In this document: one piece after another, positions 60,983 to 64,000 of the stretch
Position numbering within the stretch: position 1 is the stretch's first letter
Layout: each line of letters starts with the position of its first letter
Origin: Flagellimonas lutimaris
GTDB lineage: Bacteria > Bacteroidota > Bacteroidia > Flavobacteriales > Flavobacteriaceae
Assembly (NCBI RefSeq): GCF_003581615.1
Contig: NZ_QXFH01000070.1
Location: 620,001-684,000, forward strand
Length of the DNA: 64,000 nt
Direction: 5' to 3'
Position numbers and translations under genes: made by a program
Notes under the pieces: generated by a model
Seen by the model: the letters and a program-made list of their open reading frames with translations, nothing else
What the model was told of the DNA's origin: nothing
Databases searched by the model: none

Positions 60983-62257
60983 ATGTATTTCAACCTTAAA
61001 AAACTTGGTTTCTTCCTCCTCCTCTTTTTTATGATACAAATTTCCAATGGGCAAGACCAGAAACTGCCCGAATGGCAACCCGGATTTTTGGATATACACC
61101 ACATTAACACGGGTAGGGGCGATGCGGCTTTTATGGTATTCCCCGATGGTACAACTATGTTGGTGGATGCAGGTGATATGTCCGAAACCCATCCGCGGAC
61201 AACATCGAGCAGAAATGCGAAGCTTGTTCCCAACCGGTCCAAAACCGCTCCCCAATGGATTGTAGATTATATAGATCAATTCTTGCCTAAAAAACAGGAA
61301 CGACGATTGGACTATGCCCTGATCACCCATTACCACGATGATCACTTTGGAGAGATGGATTCCTTGCGAAAAATTGCTTCTGGAGGGTATCAGCTAACGG
61401 GGGTTTTGGAAGTGGGTACCTTGATTCCCATCAAAAAATTGATCGATCGAGGATTTGATTTTCCAATCAACTTAAAAGATGCCGAAGTACAATCCCAAGA
61501 ACGATTTTCGAAGGATTCCTACGGAATGATCCCTACTTTGAAAGAGTATTGGAATTTCATCACATATCAATCAGAAAAAGTGGGTTTGGAAAATGAAGCC
61601 TTACAGGTGGGAAGCAACAATCAGATTGCATTAAAACATCATCCAAAGGATTATCCCAAGTTTTCTGTTCAAAATATAGCCTCTAATGGGAATATTTGGA
61701 CAGGTTACGACAATTCGTTTTACCCACTTTTTAAAGAAGGGGAGTATCCGGGAGAAAACCCGTTGAGCAATGCCATCCGAATTGATTTTGGAAAGTTCAA
61801 CTATTACACGGGAGGAGATATTGCAGGCATTAATGGGTTTGGACAGACCGATATTGATGCCTTGGAATCCCACGTAGCCCCAGTTGTTGGTCCGGTGGAT
61901 ATAGCAACTTTGAATCATCATGGAAACCGGGATTCACAGAATCCGTTTTATGTGCGAACCATTCGTCCTAAAGTATGGATTCAGCAAAACTGGACGGCAG
62001 ACCATCCAGGAGAAGAGGTGCTGAGAAGAATAACATCAAAAAAGCTTTACCCCGGCGACCGGGATATTTTTTCAACCATTATGCTGCAAGGCACCAAAGA
62101 TGTGATTGGTGGTAGGTTGAATCAATATAAAAGTCAAAACGGACATATTGTTGTTCGGGTGTACGATAACGGCGACACATACGATGTTTATGTGTTGGAC
62201 GATACATCCGAAGAGCGAGAAATAATAAGTAAGCATGGACCATACAAAGCGCGATAA
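60983..62257 (+). CDS. Exported metallo-beta-lactamase-fold hydrolase
   Basis: A 424-residue protein with a signal peptide (1-23, ISNGQ). The core has the ComEC/Rec2-like version of the fold: DIHHINTGRGDAAFMVFPDG (about 37-56), HYHDDH (H116, H118, D120, H121), YTGGDI and LNHHGNRDS. All zinc ligands appear present. Members act on phosphodiesters or nucleic acids among others. It is 2 bp after the phosphodiesterase and overlaps the PLP enzyme gene by 23 bp. The substrate is probably an ester linked to the phosphonate. No close named homologue is recognised. Confidence 0.82.
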   Translation: MYFNLKKLGFFLLLFFMIQISNGQDQKLPEWQPGFLDIHHINTGRGDAAFMVFPDGTTMLVDAGDMSETHPRTTSSRNAKLVPNRSKTAPQWIVDYIDQFLPKKQERRLDYALITHYHDDHFGEMDSLRKIASGGYQLTGVLEVGTLIPIKKLIDRGFDFPINLKDAEVQSQERFSKDSYGMIPTLKEYWNFITYQSEKVGLENEALQVGSNNQIALKHHPKDYPKFSVQNIASNGNIWTGYDNSFYPLFKEGEYPGENPLSNAIRIDFGKFNYYTGGDIAGINGFGQTDIDALESHVAPVVGPVDIATLNHHGNRDSQNPFYVRTIRPKVWIQQNWTADHPGEEVLRRITSKKLYPGDRDIFSTIMLQGTKDVIGGRLNQYKSQNGHIVVRVYDNGDTYDVYVLDDTSEEREIISKHGPYKAR

Positions 62258-63605
62258 GCACAACGCAGAATCTGTTGTGGAAGGCGATATCAATTTAACT
62301 CCTGCTCGGGAGGAATGGTTGCAGAACGAAGTGAGCGAAGAAGCTAGGGAGCTACTGGAAAAGGATGCCAAGTATTTTATGCATCAATCCATGTCCACCC
62401 CTTGTTTGGACGTACTCCAAAATTGTGGAGGGTCGTACATTGAAAGTGTATCTGGGAAGAAGTATCTCGATTTTCACGGAAACAATGTGCATCAAATCGG
62501 GTTTTCCCATCCAAAATTGATTTCAAGATTAACGGAGCAACTTCAAAACTTAACTTTTTCCACCAGAAGGTATGCCAATGAAACTGCGGTTCAATTTGCG
62601 GAGAAATTAACTTCCTATACCCCCGAAGGTCTCAATCGAATTCTATTAACACCAAATGGAAGCTCAGCAATCGGCATTGCCTTAAAATTGGCCAGGGCCG
62701 TAACGGGTAAGCACAAGGTGGTCTCCTTTTGGGATTCATTTCATGGAGCCTCTTTGGATGCGATTAGCGTCGGCGGAGAATCGGTTTTTCAAGAACATAT
62801 GGGACCATTGATGCCCGGTGTGGAACGAATTCCACCTCCAATAACCTATCGGGGTATTTTTGAAGGGAATGTGGACAAAGCCCTCGAATATTTAGAGTAT
62901 GTTTTGGAAAAAGACCAACAAATTGGTGCTTTTTTGGCAGAGACCATCCGCAATACGGATGTGCAGATTCCCTCGGAAAAGTTCTGGAAAGGAGCACGGG
63001 AACTCTGCAACAAACATGGTGTTTTACTTATTTTAGATGAAATCCCAATTGCTTTCGGAAGAACCGGAACTATGTTCGCTTACGAACTGTTTGGCATTGA
63101 ACCCGACATTCTTTGTTTGGGAAAAGGCCTCGGAGGAGGAATAATTCCACAAGCCGCCATTGTTACCCGAGAAGAGTACAACAAATTTGGACATATTTCC
63201 CTTGGACATTATACCCACGAGAAAAGTCCGTTGGGGTCTATGGCGGGATTGACCCTTTTGGAAGTTTTGGAAGAAGAAAATCTCTTGCAAAAAGTAAAGG
63301 AGGATCAAAAATTCATGAAGAAAGCCCTTTACAAAATGCACCGAAAATATTCTTTGATCGGAGATGTGCGCGGAGTTGGGCTTATATGGGGAATCGAATT
63401 GGTAACCAATAGAACCACTAAAGAAAAAGCCATGGACGAAGCCGAGGAAATCATGTACGAATGTCTAAAACAGGGGTTGAGTTTTAAAGTTTCCAAAGGA
63501 AATGTACTCCAACTATCACCCCCATTAACCATAACCAGAGAAGAACTTGAAAGAGCCGTGGAAATTTTAAATGAGGCTTTTCTAAAAACCAATGCCATAG
63601 CCTAA
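62235..63605 (+). CDS. pbfA: Class III PLP enzyme, (R)-1-hydroxy-2-aminoethylphosphonate ammonia-lyase-like (PbfA)
   Basis: A 456-residue fold-type I PLP enzyme. K297 (CLGKGLGGG) binds PLP with D268 (LILDEI). The N-terminal segment FMHQSMSTPCLDVL and DFHGNNVHQIGFSHP, then TRRYANE and WDSFHGASLDAISVGG, follow what I recall of PbfA, which removes ammonia from (R)-1-hydroxy-2-aminoethylphosphonate to give phosphonoacetaldehyde. That product is the substrate of PhnX-type hydrolases like the one at 53015. The start overlaps the previous gene by 23 bp. A plain aminotransferase is the alternative. Confidence 0.78.
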   Translation: MDHTKRDKHNAESVVEGDINLTPAREEWLQNEVSEEARELLEKDAKYFMHQSMSTPCLDVLQNCGGSYIESVSGKKYLDFHGNNVHQIGFSHPKLISRLTEQLQNLTFSTRRYANETAVQFAEKLTSYTPEGLNRILLTPNGSSAIGIALKLARAVTGKHKVVSFWDSFHGASLDAISVGGESVFQEHMGPLMPGVERIPPPITYRGIFEGNVDKALEYLEYVLEKDQQIGAFLAETIRNTDVQIPSEKFWKGARELCNKHGVLLILDEIPIAFGRTGTMFAYELFGIEPDILCLGKGLGGGIIPQAAIVTREEYNKFGHISLGHYTHEKSPLGSMAGLTLLEVLEEENLLQKVKEDQKFMKKALYKMHRKYSLIGDVRGVGLIWGIELVTNRTTKEKAMDEAEEIMYECLKQGLSFKVSKGNVLQLSPPLTITREELERAVEILNEAFLKTNAIA

Positions 63606-64000
63606 TGAAAAAAATCAACCAACTCCTTATTGTGTTTTGTATGGGTTTGATGCAAGTAACTGCACAAACCGAGCCCCAGACTTTGGTGCAGCCTTATCTT
63701 CAGGATGCCGAACCCAATTCCATTGTGATTATGTGGGAAACCAGCAGTGGCGAAGAAAGTATTGTGGAATGGGGCGCCACCGAGAAACTTGGTAAAAAAA
63801 CATCTGGGAAAGCCGCGGATATCAATTTTTCCGATTCTAGGGTGCATACCGTAAAATTGGAGGGTCTAAAACGTTTTACAGAATATTACTATCGCGTGAA
63901 AACGGGTAAGACCAAATCCGATATTTTCCAGTTTAAGACACCTCCATTTTCAAGTGATGAGGAGTCGTTCAATATAGTTGCGATGAGCGATATGCAATAC
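63605..64000 (+). CDS. Purple-acid-phosphatase-like exported protein (5-prime part)
   Basis: The first 132 codons of a gene that runs past the window end. Signal peptide (about 1-20, MQVTAQ), then an Fn-III-like N-terminal domain (VQPYLQDAEPNSIVIMWETSSG and YYYRVKTG), then the start of a metallophosphoesterase domain (FNIVAMSDMQY). The ATG overlaps the previous stop by one base (TAATG). A phosphomonoesterase role is consistent with release of phosphate. The catalytic residues lie mostly outside the window. Confidence 0.82.
   Translation, partial: MKKINQLLIVFCMGLMQVTAQTEPQTLVQPYLQDAEPNSIVIMWETSSGEESIVEWGATEKLGKKTSGKAADINFSDSRVHTVKLEGLKRFTEYYYRVKTGKTKSDIFQFKTPPFSSDEESFNIVAMSDMQY

Noticed and set aside
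62235-63605. 2-aminoethylphosphonate transaminase (PhnW)
   Set aside because: PhnW belongs to another fold-type I class (class V). The motifs here are class III and match PbfA-like proteins better.
1-64000. CRISPR array, rRNA operon, prophage or insertion sequence
   Set aside because: No regularly spaced repeats, no rRNA-like stretch, no integrase or transposase frame and no terminal inverted repeats were seen.

Overview
The window reads as the chromosome of a marine Flavobacteriaceae member (Bacteroidota). The evidence is TAnnTTTG -7 promoter boxes instead of sigma70 boxes, a SusC/SusD pair, signal peptides ending in SFSQ/SAQ-type sites, a CzcA-type pump fused to TolC, a lycopene cyclase for yellow carotenoids, DUF4097 and DUF2141 proteins, and a tRNA without encoded CCA. 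An Allomuricauda/Maribacter-like genus is a guess. I see no rRNA, CRISPR array, phage or intact insertion sequence.

Layout. 1-2650: aspS and a small YwqK-like exported protein. 2668-9383: a TetR-controlled RND multidrug efflux operon (tetR-tolC-adaptor-pump) with a clear operator. 9550-12833: an ECF sigma factor with an overlapping membrane partner, a polyprenyl diphosphate synthase and lycopene cyclase. 12925-17232: metal homeostasis, with a TonB receptor diverging from a DtxR/MntR regulator and a ZIP transporter across a palindromic operator. 17236-23228: a heavy-metal efflux operon with a pump-TolC fusion. 23277-33776: an exported GH13 enzyme, a sortilin-like beta-propeller protein, an SDR enzyme, small membrane and exported proteins, and an ECF sigma/anti-sigma/DUF4097 operon. 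33893-39422: FeoA-FeoB with a small Cys-rich partner, an SCO protein, RseP and tRNA-Asn. 40121-44769: a TetR regulator diverging from an operon for a sterol-desaturase-like enzyme, a DUF5694 protein, a cysteine-synthase-like enzyme and a methyltransferase resembling animal METTL7/TMT1. 45223-50219: a 34-residue membrane peptide, PepSY-like and YceI proteins, a LytS/LytTR pair and a sodium symporter.

50561-64000 is the most interesting region. DUF5690 transporter, FAD oxidoreductase (TIGR03364-like) and phosphonatase-like HAD hydrolase (TIGR03351-like) form one tightly overlapping operon. A convergent XRE-cupin regulator follows. Then comes a second operon with SusC, SusD, a lipoprotein phosphodiesterase carrying a PA14-like domain, an exported metallo-beta-lactamase-fold hydrolase, a PLP enzyme resembling PbfA ((R)-1-hydroxy-2-aminoethylphosphonate ammonia-lyase), and a purple-acid-phosphatase-like protein cut by the window end. 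I infer a complete outer-membrane-to-cytosol route for an aminophosphonate or aminophosphonate ester: import by SusCD, ester cleavage at the surface or in the periplasm, uptake by DUF5690, deamination by the oxidoreductase and/or lyase to phosphonoacetaldehyde, and C-P cleavage by the hydrolase. Repeated AGTATTTRTAA elements flank the regulator and SusC starts, and a related sequence precedes the first operon.

Functions are assigned by reading motifs by eye; no database search was run.
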